Source: Rhodospirillaceae bacterium (GTDB taxonomy: Bacteria > Pseudomonadota > Alphaproteobacteria > Rhodospirillales > Rhodospirillaceae). Taken from it: a stretch of 41,665 nt of DNA. Position 1 is the stretch's first letter. The number at the start of each line of letters is the position of its first letter. Made by a program: the position numbers and the translations under genes. The notes below the pieces were generated by a model. That model had not been told where the DNA came from. It worked only from the letters and a program-made list of their open reading frames with translations, and made no database searches. This document shows positions 10,894 to 20,075 of this stretch, one piece after another. The DNA lies in NCBI GenBank assembly GCA_009773045.1, contig WOUV01000026.1, positions 1 to 41,665 on the forward strand. Reading direction: 5' to 3'.

Positions 10894-11240
10894 CCTGCTG
10901 GTTTCCTGAAACCTGCTGGTTTTTTTGAAGAACTTCCGCTCAACGGCGGTTCGGGAGGCCCATGATACGGGAATTGAAACGGAAAACAAACGGCAAGGAA
11001 TGACAAAAGGGGGCGGAATAACACAGGAAGATCACGAACAAATAATGAACCTACGCCTCTCCAAGACGCACACTGGGTCCTTGCGCTTTTCAATTTCTTG
11101 TTCAGGAGGGTACGGCAGGCATTTTTTCGTCCGATGTCCCCAATGTCGCCCCTTGTGCTGTTCCTGACACTCACGCCATTATGCGCAGGACGTGCCGTCT
11201 TGCTGGGCGTCTTGGCCGTTCAATACCGGGGAACAGTTCC

Positions 11241-12086
11241 ATGCTGACTCTTTTTTTGCGCGCTGCCGGCGTTTTGGGTATTGTTTGCTTGGCTTTTTCC
11301 ATCGTTTCGGTTTCCGCGCGGGCCACATCCGATCCAGTGTTGGCCACGGTTGATGGCGTGGACATTCACCATTCGGCGGTGGAGTCTCTGTTGCGCATCC
11401 TGCCTCAGGCCCAAGGCATGGCGGCGGACGCCACCTTGCACGAGCAGGTTCTTGACCATCTGATCACCGCCGAAGTCATGCGCGGAGAAATCCGCCGCCA
11501 GAAATTGGATCGAGATCCGGAGGTCGTGGCACAACTTGCCGAGATGGAACGGCGCCTGTTCCAACACGTGTATCAAGCCCATATCATAGAACCCCAGATT
11601 ACCGATGCCGTTCTGAAGATGCGCTATGATAAAATCATCAAGGACTTGCCAGAACGTGAAGAAATACGGGCCAGCCACATTCTTCTTGCAACCGAGGATG
11701 ATGCCAACCGTGCCATCAACGATGTCAGGAAAGGGAAGGATTTCGCGCGCGTTGCGGCGGAACGCTCACTCGATCGGTCGAAAACTCAGGGCGGCGATTT
11801 GGGGTTCCTGCCCAAGGAGGCCCTGGTTGAATCTTTCGCCCACGCCACCACGGCTTTGCAGCCTGGCCAAATGAGCGATCAGCCGGTGCAAACCCCGTTT
11901 GGGTGGCATGTGATCCGTCTGGAGGAACGGCGTGCGCGCAAACCGGCTTTCGAAGATGTCAGGGATGACCTTAAAACAGAGATCGCTCAGCAAATGTTCA
12001 ACCGATCCCTGGAAGCCTTGCGGGCCAAGGTCAATATCAGGAAAATGCCGGTCGCATCCCCTGTGAAGGACGGGAAAATGCCATGA
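11241..12086 (+). CDS. Parvulin-type peptidyl-prolyl cis-trans isomerase (PpiC-like), exported
   Basis: Signal peptide; EIRASHILLATEDDANRAINDVRKGKDFARVAAERSLDRSKTQGGDLGFLPKEALV...TPFGWHVIRLEE. Confidence 0.9.
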   Translation: MLTLFLRAAGVLGIVCLAFSIVSVSARATSDPVLATVDGVDIHHSAVESLLRILPQAQGMAADATLHEQVLDHLITAEVMRGEIRRQKLDRDPEVVAQLAEMERRLFQHVYQAHIIEPQITDAVLKMRYDKIIKDLPEREEIRASHILLATEDDANRAINDVRKGKDFARVAAERSLDRSKTQGGDLGFLPKEALVESFAHATTALQPGQMSDQPVQTPFGWHVIRLEERRARKPAFEDVRDDLKTEIAQQMFNRSLEALRAKVNIRKMPVASPVKDGKMP

Positions 12087-13312
12087 GTAATCTTTCGCCT
12101 TTCGCGCCCGCAAGCCTGCCCGAGTTGCCCCCCATCAGCGGAGTCCGGCTGGCAGCCCGGGCGTGCGATATTCGTTACAAGGGGCGCACCGATGTATTGT
12201 TCGTTGAACTGGCGCCGGAGACGACCGTGGCCGGTGTCTTCACCCGCTCGAAAACCTGTTCGGCGCCGGTGGACTGGTGCCGCGCGGTCGTGACGGTGGG
12301 GCAGGGGCGGGCGCTCGTGGTGAATTCCGGCAATGCCAATGCGTTCACCGGCACGGTTGGCGTGACCGCGGTCCGCAACACGGCCGCCGCCGCGGCGGCG
12401 GTCCTGGGGTGTGCACCCGAGGAGATCCTGATTGCTTCGACGGGCACCATCGGCGTGTCGCTCGATGAAAGCCGGATCACGACCGCCTTGCCGGCCTTGC
12501 ATGCGCAAGCCTCGGAATACGCCTGGTCGGAAGCGGCGCAGGCCATCATGACCACCGACACCTACCCCAAGGCCGCCACCCGGCGGGCGATGATCGACAA
12601 TGCCCAGGTCAAGCTCAACGGGATCGCCAAGGGATCGGGCATGATCGCTCCCGACATGGCCACCATGCTGGGCTTTGTGTTCACCGACGCCGTGATCGCG
12701 GCTCCGGTCTTGCGTGAACTCCTGACGGCGGGTATCGAGAAAACGTTCAACTGTATTACCGTGGACGGGGATACTTCGACGAGTGACACGTTGCTTTTGT
12801 TTGCAACGGGCACGGCTGATCATGCGCCCATCACCATGGTGACGGACCCGCGGCTGGCCGGGTTCCGTACACGGCTGAACGAGATCCTGCTGGACCTTGC
12901 CCATCAGGTGGTCAAGGATGGCGAGGGGATCGCTCACTTTGTCACCATCACGGTGAGCGGGGCGACCAGTTTCAGCGCCGCCCGCAAGATCGGTCTTGCC
13001 ATCGCCAATTCCCCCCTGGTCAAAACCGCCATCGCCGGCGGCGATGCCAACTGGGGGCGGATCGTCATGGCCGTGGGGAAAGCGGGCGAAAAGGCCGATC
13101 GTGACAGGCTGCGAATCCGCATCGGCGGGGTGATGGTCACGGAAAACGGCGGCCCGGTCGCGGGGTACGACGAAACGCCGGTCACCGCCCATATGCAGGG
13201 TCGGCATATCGTGATCGAGGTTGACGTGGGTGTGGGACGCGGCAAGGCAACGGTCTGGACATGCGATCTGACGCATTCTTATATCGATATCAATGGTTCC
13301 TATCGCACGTAA
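12083..13312 (+). CDS. argJ: Bifunctional glutamate N-acetyltransferase/amino-acid acetyltransferase
   Basis: GVFTRSKTCSAPVDWCR, NSGNANAFTG, AKGSGMIAPDMATMLGF, GGDANWGRI, C-terminal THSYIDINGSYRT. Confidence 0.97.
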   Translation: MSNLSPFAPASLPELPPISGVRLAARACDIRYKGRTDVLFVELAPETTVAGVFTRSKTCSAPVDWCRAVVTVGQGRALVVNSGNANAFTGTVGVTAVRNTAAAAAAVLGCAPEEILIASTGTIGVSLDESRITTALPALHAQASEYAWSEAAQAIMTTDTYPKAATRRAMIDNAQVKLNGIAKGSGMIAPDMATMLGFVFTDAVIAAPVLRELLTAGIEKTFNCITVDGDTSTSDTLLLFATGTADHAPITMVTDPRLAGFRTRLNEILLDLAHQVVKDGEGIAHFVTITVSGATSFSAARKIGLAIANSPLVKTAIAGGDANWGRIVMAVGKAGEKADRDRLRIRIGGVMVTENGGPVAGYDETPVTAHMQGRHIVIEVDVGVGRGKATVWTCDLTHSYIDINGSYRT

Positions 13313-13337
13313 ACGGAGTATGGATGTAAAAAAGAAT

Positions 13338-13380
13338 CAAGGGGGCGCGGGGGAGGCCGTGCCTCCCCCGGAGTTTGTTT
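13338..13380 (+). terminator. Rho-independent terminator after argJ (GGGGGAGGC-cgt-GCCTCCCCC)
   Basis: Perfect 9-bp stem 13349..13369 followed by ggagtttgttt. Confidence 0.75.
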
Positions 13381-13397
13381 AACTCGAACCCTTTATT

Positions 13398-14012
13398 GTG
13401 GCGAAACGGGGATGGCGCGTGACTGATACCGGCAGCGAACAGACGCCTTTAGCCCCTGGCTTTCCCGATGGGGCGTGGCTGGAACAGGTGGCGTTGCGTT
13501 ATCTGGCCCGTTTCGAGGCATCGCACGAGCGTGTGCGGCGTTTGCTGCGGACCAAACTGAAACGTCGCCGTGCCGCCGGTCAAATCAACGAAGCCGAGTT
13601 TGAAGCGGGCTGTGCGGCGGTGGAAGGTGTTCTCGCGCGGCTTGCGGCCGTGCAGCTTCTTGATGATGATCGTTTCGCCCGGGTGCGGGTCCAGAGCCTT
13701 CACCGCAAGGGGCGGTCCCTGTGCGCCATCCGCAAGGCCCTGCACGAGGGGGGAATCGCACCCGAGGCCGTCACCGCTGCCCTGACGGACGCATTTGCCA
13801 AAGAAGATATTCCTCCCGATGTGCGGGCGGCGGCCATTTATTGTCGTCGCCGGCGTTTGGGACCATTCCGGCCGTGCGCGCAGCGGCAGGCGTTGCGTCT
13901 GCGGGATCTTGCCGCCCTGGTGCGTGCCGGGTTCGGTATTCCCGTGGCCCGCCAGGTCATAGACGCGGCAACGACCGATGAAGTGGACACCTGGGCCCTG
14001 CTCGCCCGTTAA
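13398..14012 (+). CDS. recX: Regulatory protein RecX
   Basis: ALRYLARFEASHERVRRLLRTKLKRR...LLDDDRFARVRVQSLHRKGRSLCAIRKALHEGGI. Confidence 0.85.
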   Translation: MAKRGWRVTDTGSEQTPLAPGFPDGAWLEQVALRYLARFEASHERVRRLLRTKLKRRRAAGQINEAEFEAGCAAVEGVLARLAAVQLLDDDRFARVRVQSLHRKGRSLCAIRKALHEGGIAPEAVTAALTDAFAKEDIPPDVRAAAIYCRRRRLGPFRPCAQRQALRLRDLAALVRAGFGIPVARQVIDAATTDEVDTWALLAR

Positions 14013-14069
14013 GGCACGAGGACTGAAAAGAGAATTCCAGGAAAAACAAGATTTTATGGAGATTGATCG

Positions 14070-14411
14070 ATGTCTGTCACCATTTATTACAATCCCCGTT
14101 GCAGCACATCACGCGCCACCTTAAATCTGTTGCGGGAGCGGGGCGTTGAGCCAGTGGTGATCGAATACCTGATGACGCCGCCGACGGTGGAGGAACTGAC
14201 CGCCCTGCTGGGTCTTCTCGGCCTATCGGCGCGCCAGATTCTGCGAAAGAAGGACGCCAAAGCGGTGGGTCTGGAGGCCACCGGGCTGGAGGAAACGGCA
14301 TTGATCGCGGCCATGGTCGAAAACCCGGCGGTCATCGAACGTCCCATTGTCGTGGCCAATGGCCGGGCCGTTCTGGGACGTCCGCCGGAAAAGGTGCTTG
14401 AACTTCTGTAA
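14070..14411 (+). CDS. arsC: Arsenate reductase (glutaredoxin)-like ArsC family protein
   Basis: YYNPRCSTSRATLNLLRERGVEPVVIEYLMTPPT...NPAVIERPIVVANGRAVLGRPPEKVLELL. Confidence 0.92.
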   Translation: MSVTIYYNPRCSTSRATLNLLRERGVEPVVIEYLMTPPTVEELTALLGLLGLSARQILRKKDAKAVGLEATGLEETALIAAMVENPAVIERPIVVANGRAVLGRPPEKVLELL

Positions 14412-14426
14412 GGTCAGGGAGGCTGT

Positions 14427-15809
14427 TTGTTCTGGAAAAAAGGCGGCTTGTCGGCACGTTTGCTGCGGCTGACCGTTCTGTTCGTCATGATGGCCGAAGT
14501 GCTGATTTATGTGCCTTCGATTGCTCATTTTCGTGTTCGCTATCTGAAAAAGCAACTGGAAACGGCGGAGTTGGCGGTTCTGGCCCTGGATGCCACGGCG
14601 GTCGGCATGATGGATGCCGGTTTGCAACGACGTCTGCTGGAACGGGCGGGTGCAGTCGGCATTGCCGTGCATCGGCAAGGCACGTTCAAATTGATGCTGG
14701 GGTTGCAGGGACATGAAAAGGTCGATGCTTACATCGACCTGCGGCGGGTGGGACAGATTGAAAGCGTGATCGATGCTTTGATGACTCTGTTCCGGGGGGA
14801 AAACCGCATTCTGGCGGTCACGGACACATCGCACCATGACACGGTTTTATCGGTCGAGACGTTTCTGCCGGAGGCGCGGCTCCGCCGGGTGATGCGGGAT
14901 TTCTCCGTCTGGGTTCTGACCTTGAGCATTTTCATTTCGGTCTCGACGGCAGCCTTGGTATATCTTGCCCTGCACCGACTGTTTGTACGGCCCATGGCGC
15001 GCCTGACGGTCAGCATGACCGCATTTCGTGATGCCCCAGAAGATGAAACTCGCATCATTCGTCCATCCGACCGCCAGGACGAAATCGGGACCACCGAACA
15101 GGCTTTGGCCGAAATGCAACGGCAAGTGCGGAGCGCTTTGCTCCAGCGGCGGCGCCTAGCCGGAGTGGGAACGGCGGTAGCTAAAATCTCCCATGATCTC
15201 AAGGGAATCCTGACCGCGGCGATGCTGGAATCCGACCGGCTCTCTGATCCGACCCTGCCGCCGGTGACAGGGGGCCTGGTGCGTGCCCTGGAGCGGGCGG
15301 TCACGTTGTGTACACGTACCCTGCGATTCGCGCGCGATGAGCCATCTCCGGTTGAGTTTGGCGTTCATGTCTTGCACGACATCGTGCGTGACGCCGCCGC
15401 AGATGTGCCCGATTTACTGGCGGCAGGACGAACATTCAGGAACGAAATTTCCGCTGCACTGCCGGTCCGTCTGGATCGGGAGATGACAGTGCGGGCACTC
15501 GCCAATGTATTGCGCAATGCCGTTGAGGCGGGCGCCCACATGGTGCAGGTGGAGGAGAAGCGCACAGACAACGACACTCTGGTCATCGTGCGAATCACCG
15601 ACGACGGACCGGGGCTATTGCCCAAGGCCCGGAGGAATCTGTTCCAGCCCTTTGCCGGTTCGGCCCGCCCCGAGGGAACCGGACTGGGGCTGCCGATCGC
15701 CCGGGAGCTTATGGTGATTCAAGGGGGCGATGTGGTCTTGGTGCAAACGGGGGAGGCGGGAACGATTTTCGAGGTGCGGCTTCCCCCTTTTCATGGGCGT
15801 CACTCTTGA
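14427..15809 (+). CDS. Sensor histidine kinase (TTG start)
   Basis: N-terminal TM, second TM, HAMP-like region, H-box AKISHDLKG, N-box LANVLRNAVEAG, G boxes DDGPGLL and GTGLGLPIA; no neighbouring response regulator. Confidence 0.88.
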   Translation: MFWKKGGLSARLLRLTVLFVMMAEVLIYVPSIAHFRVRYLKKQLETAELAVLALDATAVGMMDAGLQRRLLERAGAVGIAVHRQGTFKLMLGLQGHEKVDAYIDLRRVGQIESVIDALMTLFRGENRILAVTDTSHHDTVLSVETFLPEARLRRVMRDFSVWVLTLSIFISVSTAALVYLALHRLFVRPMARLTVSMTAFRDAPEDETRIIRPSDRQDEIGTTEQALAEMQRQVRSALLQRRRLAGVGTAVAKISHDLKGILTAAMLESDRLSDPTLPPVTGGLVRALERAVTLCTRTLRFARDEPSPVEFGVHVLHDIVRDAAADVPDLLAAGRTFRNEISAALPVRLDREMTVRALANVLRNAVEAGAHMVQVEEKRTDNDTLVIVRITDDGPGLLPKARRNLFQPFAGSARPEGTGLGLPIARELMVIQGGDVVLVQTGEAGTIFEVRLPPFHGRHS

Positions 15810-15839
15810 TCGTGGAGCACAAACATCCTTGATGCTTCT

Positions 15840-16953
15840 CTAATTGCCCACCAGTTCCGCCTGCAAGGCGCCCGAGTCCTTCAAGGCATGCAGAATCGCC
15901 ATCCGATCGATGACTCCCACCCCGGATTCATCCAGACGACGCATCAATGAACCGACCGTCGTGCCGGGCGGGATGTCGAGCGCGCCTGTTCCCAAGCCTT
16001 CGTCCACCTCGATTGTCGTGCGCGGCACGACGACGGTGCGACCGGCATTGGAAAACGGGGGCGGCTGCGACACCATCGGCGTTTCGGTCACCCGGGTCGT
16101 CACGCCGCCGTGGCGGATCGAAGTCGGGGCGATGGGGATATCGGCCCCGGCAACGATGGTCCCGGAACGGGAGTCGATCACCACCTTCGCCGTTGGCCGG
16201 TCCGGTGTGGCGGAGGCCTGTTCGGCCTGGGCGAGCAGCGCTGCCGTTCCGCCAGGAAAGTCCGTCGGCACCGTCACACGGACCGTTGCGTTGTCCTCCT
16301 GGGTGGCCACCTTCTGGCCGACGGCGGCATTGACCGCGGCCGCCACCCGGCTGGCGGTGGTGAAATCGGGATGGTGCAAGGTCAGGTGGATGGTTTCGGC
16401 CGTGTTCAGAACGTATCCGCTCCCCCGTTCCACAAGTGCCCCCCCTGTGATGCGCCCCGCTGTTGGGGTGCCGCTGGTCACGCGGGCGGCTCGCCCCCCT
16501 GGGCGGTGTAGCCGGAGAGGCGGCCACCGTTCCCTCGGCCACCGCCATAGACCTGCCTGTCCGCCGCTTCCAGGGCCGTCGGCAGCAGCGTGCCCCCCCC
16601 CCCGCACCCCCGTTGCATCGCCGACCGGGTTGACATCGACATCGATCCGGTTGCCGGGTTTGGCGAAGGCAGGAAGGTTGGCGGTCACCATCACCGCCGC
16701 CATCGACCAACCCCGCTGCCCTTGTGCCGCGCCGTCCCCAAACCCCATGTTCTGCATCATGGACCCCAGAAGGCGCGTCGTGATGGGGGAGCCGGCCGAA
16801 TCGCCCATGCCAGGCAGCCCCACCACCAAACCATAGCCGACCAGCATGTTCTCGCGTACACCCTCAATGCTCACGAGATCCTTGACCCGTTGCTGGGCCA
16901 GGGCCGGCGTCCATGCGAAGACCAGGGTGCAGGCAAGGAAGTATCCAAGGCTC
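15840..16953 (-). pseudogene. flgI: Flagellar P-ring protein FlgI with two compensating frameshifts and no in-frame start for its signal peptide
   Basis: VKDLVSIEGVRENMLVGYGLVVGLPGMGDS...VAAVMVTA-type core...ALDIPPGTTVGSLMRRLDESGVGVIDRMAILHALKDSGALQAELVGN. Conserved segment GGTLLPTALEAADRQVYGGGRGNGGRLSGYTAQG lies in another frame between C11 (16593..16603) and C6 (16494..16499) tracts. Confidence 0.85.
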
Positions 16954-16974
16954 GACTTTGTGCCCCTTTGTCAC

Positions 16975-17037
16975 GGATTTCCTGGGAGCGCGGGCCTCGT
17001 GCCCGCGAACCCTGGCGGGCAGGACCGCGCGCCCTCT
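16975..17037. repeat. REP-like imperfect palindrome (gggagcgcgggcctcgtgcccgcgaaccctggcgggcaggaccgcgcgccc)
   Basis: GCGGGC-ctcgt-GCCCGC hairpin (16990..17006) followed by a degenerate mirror half, abutting the flgI 5' end. Confidence 0.55.
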
Positions 17038-17157
17038 CGGGAAAAAGCGCACAGTCGAGAATGGCGCTCCAGCGAATCATATCGAATCCTTCCCCACCGA
17101 GACGACCGTCAGCGGCTGATAAATGAAGCCGTGCGTAGTATACGAACCCCCCCATAT

Positions 17158-17648
17158 TCATCGACGGTTCTTGAGCTGCACGAGGCTCCAGTCGTTGCGG
17201 GGGGAAACATCGCGCACCGGTTGGCGTTCGTGCACGACGCCGCGCGTATCCTCCTCATGGCCCCAGTTGGCGTGGGTCAGAAGGAGTTCCCGCTCTCCCG
17301 AGACCTGCGCCACCACCGCCACGTGCCCGAATTTCAGCCGGGATGATTTCTTGAACACCAGGACCGCCCCTTCCCTCGGCACGGCGCCCCGTTGATAGCG
17401 GCTGGCCGCCTGTGCCCACCAGGTCCAGGCATCTCCTCGCAAATCGATTCCCGAAACGACTCGGGCGAAGGGCACACACTGCAAGAACCGATCCAGATTC
17501 GGATAGGGTTTCAGGGGAGAGGGCATCACCGGTGGCAGCGGACCACCGACGACCGTGGCGGGAGGCGCCGGTACACAGCCGGCGACAAGGACCAGCACCA
17601 CCGCGCCCCACCGCCCACGTAATATTCTCGCAAGGGGAACGCTACCCA
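17158..17648 (-). CDS. CHAP-domain amidase, exported
   Basis: Lipobox-like VAGC; QCVPFARVVSGIDLRGDAWTWW...AVLVFKKSSRLKFGHVAVVAQVSG...LTHANWG. Confidence 0.88.
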
Positions 17649-17656
17649 TTGGAACA

Positions 17657-18025
17657 CTACTTTTCATCCACGGCCATGTTGCGCGTTGCCGGAGGGAGCC
17701 TGACCACGAGGCCATCCAGATCCTGGCTCATGATCAGCTGACAGCACAGCCGCGAGGTTGCCATCAGCCCAAAGGCGAGATCAAGCATGTCTTCCTCGTC
17801 TTCGCTGGCGGGTTTCAGCCTGTCATACCACGCGGGATCGACGATCACGTGGCAGGTGGCGCACGCCAGCGAGCCTTCGCACGCGCCCTCGATATCAATG
17901 GTATGACGGTGGGCGATTTCGAGCACGGACAATCCTTCCGTCGCCTCCACCTCGTGGCGGGTTTCGTCGTGATCGATGAAAGTCATCTTTGGCATGCGTG
18001 GATCGTTCCTCTCTCCGACAAACAC
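17657..18025 (-). CDS. fdx: 2Fe-2S ferredoxin (adrenodoxin/ISC type)
   Basis: C-x5-C-x2-C motif [10 protein letters not shown] plus later Cys: [24 protein letters not shown]...[18 protein letters not shown]. Confidence 0.93.
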   Translation of the reverse strand: MFVGERNDPRMPKMTFIDHDETRHEVEATEGLSVLEIAHRHTIDIEGACEGSLACATCHVIVDPAWYDRLKPASEDEEDMLDLAFGLMATSRLCCQLIMSQDLDGLVVRLPPATRNMAVDEK

Positions 18026-18165
18026 GAACAGTTTTCGATACCCAGGGCTTCTGAAGCCTCACCTATGGCCGCATATCTTTTCATGTTGAATACTATGCGC
18101 GAGTCATGGACAGATTCCAAGTGAACTGTTCCACCCCTTCCACAGGGTCCGATACACGAGATATC

Positions 18166-19243
18166 TCATGCCTCCCGCGCCCGCGCGATCACCCGCGCCC
18201 ATGCATTCAAAAAAACATCATGATCGCCGCGGCGACTGTTCCAGCCAAGACTCACGCGCACGGCGGCCTTGGCCACCGCGGGCGCGCAGCCCATGGCGGT
18301 GGGCACATGGGAAGGCTCCGTCTTGCCCGAACCGCAGGCGGCCCCGGCGGCGATGGCAACGCCTTCAAGGTCAAGGGCCATGACCAGCAACGGTCCCACA
18401 AGACCCAGCACGGCAAAATACGTGGTGTTCGGTAGTCGCGCCCCCCCGTCACCCAGCACCACCACATCGGGGGTTATGGCACGGATCCCGGCTTCCAGCG
18501 CATCACGCCATTGCGCACGTCGGGCCATGGCGGGCAGATCCACCGCCGTTGCCGCCGCGCCAAAGCCGACGATTCCCGCGAGGTTCTCGGTGCCGGGTCG
18601 GTGACGGCGTTCCTGTCCACCGCCGAACGCACGTGCCGCCGGCGTCGCTTCGGGGTGGACCACCAGCGCCCCCACCCCTTGCGGTCCCCCCAGTTTGTGC
18701 GCCGACAGGGCAAGGCTATCGGCCCCCAGGGTCTTGAAGGACACAGGAATTTTGCCCGCGGCCTGTACGGCATCGCAATGGAGCTGCCCGCCGTGGGCGT
18801 GCACAAGGGCCGCGGCCTCGGCCACCGGCTGGAGAACGCCGGTTTCGTTGTTGGCGAGCATCACCGCCACCACCGCGGGCCGTGGATCGGCGGCAAGAAG
18901 ATCCTTGAGGGCTGCAAGGTCAACGACACCACGGCCATCGACCGGAATCGTCACCACCCCCGGAATCCGCAGGATCGAATCGTGCTCGACCGCCGTCGCC
19001 AGCATCCGGTTTGGCCTCCGTCCCGCCGGAGGTGAAAATGACATTCTCTGGTGCCGCATCGGTCAAGGCGGCCACGGCGTCGCGGGCCGCTTCGATCACC
19101 CGGCGGCTGGCTTGCCCCGGCCGGTGCATGGACGAAGGATTGCCAACCATGGCAAGAGCCGCCGTGATGGCCACCACCGCCGTGGGCCTGACCGGCGTGG
19201 TGGCATTGTGGTCAAGGTACAGCATGGTCTCTCGTTCAGGCAT
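18166..19243 (-). pseudogene. Cysteine desulfurase (NifS/IscS-like) with one frameshift
   Basis: N-terminus MLYLDHNATTPVRP...FTSGGTEA in one frame; NRMLATAVEHDSILRIPGV...SAHKLGGPQGVGAL...AAGAACGSGKTEPSHV in another; switch at the TTT run 19010..19012. Confidence 0.88.
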
Positions 19244-20017
19244 GTCCAGGCCCTCCCAGGAACGGGGTTGTGGGATCGTGGGCGGCAAGACGGGCCTTGG
19301 CGCGCTCCCGGCTGCCCACGGCATAACAATACGCGCACCCTTGCGTGCAGGTATCATAGGCCCCGATGTCCCGTGACTGGTGACACCCGCACGCCCGGTG
19401 CGGTTTGGCCTGCCGTCCGGCGTCGATGCAGCGGGCCTCCAGCACCCCGGGTTCCTGGAAAATTGCCTGTCCGCATAGGGAGAGATTCAAGCCATGATCG
19501 GCGGCGCACGCAACCATCCGCAGCAGGAGTTCCCGTTTGACCGCCGCATCCGGGTCCTCCCAGGTAAAACCATGTCGTTGCCCCGCCGCCGCCAGATTGC
19601 GGGCGGTCTTGCGGTAGATGTGGGCCAGGCTGACCACCACCTCGTCCACCGCACCGCTTAAAGAGCGGCACAACTGGTCAAAGGTGCGCAGGTGCCACTC
19701 CGGCGGGGTCAGACTGGTGAACACGATCGGGTCATACCGCCACACGATCGCGCGCCGGCCGAAGGCATGGGCCAAACTTTGCACCGTCGCCACGGCGCGT
19801 TCGACCGGCATGACCGATGTTTCCAGGGCGCGGGGATAGCCGGTCACCGTATACTGTACCACGAACGGCCAGCGCGGGCGAAGGTCGTGCAGCACACCAA
19901 GACCGGCAGCCCGCCATAGGGGTTGAGAACATCGCACCAGCCGGCATCAAGCCGCGCCCGGAACCAGGCCTGGTAAAAGGCTGGGATATCTGTTCTATAG
20001 CTTGCGGAAATAATCAC
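19236..20017 (-). pseudogene. DUF1848 family protein with frame break / probable internal deletion
   Basis: VIISASYRTDIPAFYQAWFRARLDAGWCDVLNPYGG then frame change; WPFVVQYTVTGYPRALETSV...IVWRYDPIVFTSLTPPEWHLRTF...C-terminal Cys motif YDTCTQGCAYCYA. Confidence 0.8.
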
Positions 20018-20075
20018 AGGCGACCTCTGGTCCGCTGCTTCCGGGTACGCTTTTCTCCCCGCGCGTTCTTCCCCC

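Noticed and set aside
11987-13276. 429-aa minus-strand ORF
   Set aside because: Antisense to argJ; shadow ORF
15792-15815. catgggcgtcactcttgatcgtgg as a third copy of the 1434 hairpin
   Set aside because: Shares only one half with the hairpin, is not palindromic, and is mostly coding sequence of the histidine kinase C-terminus
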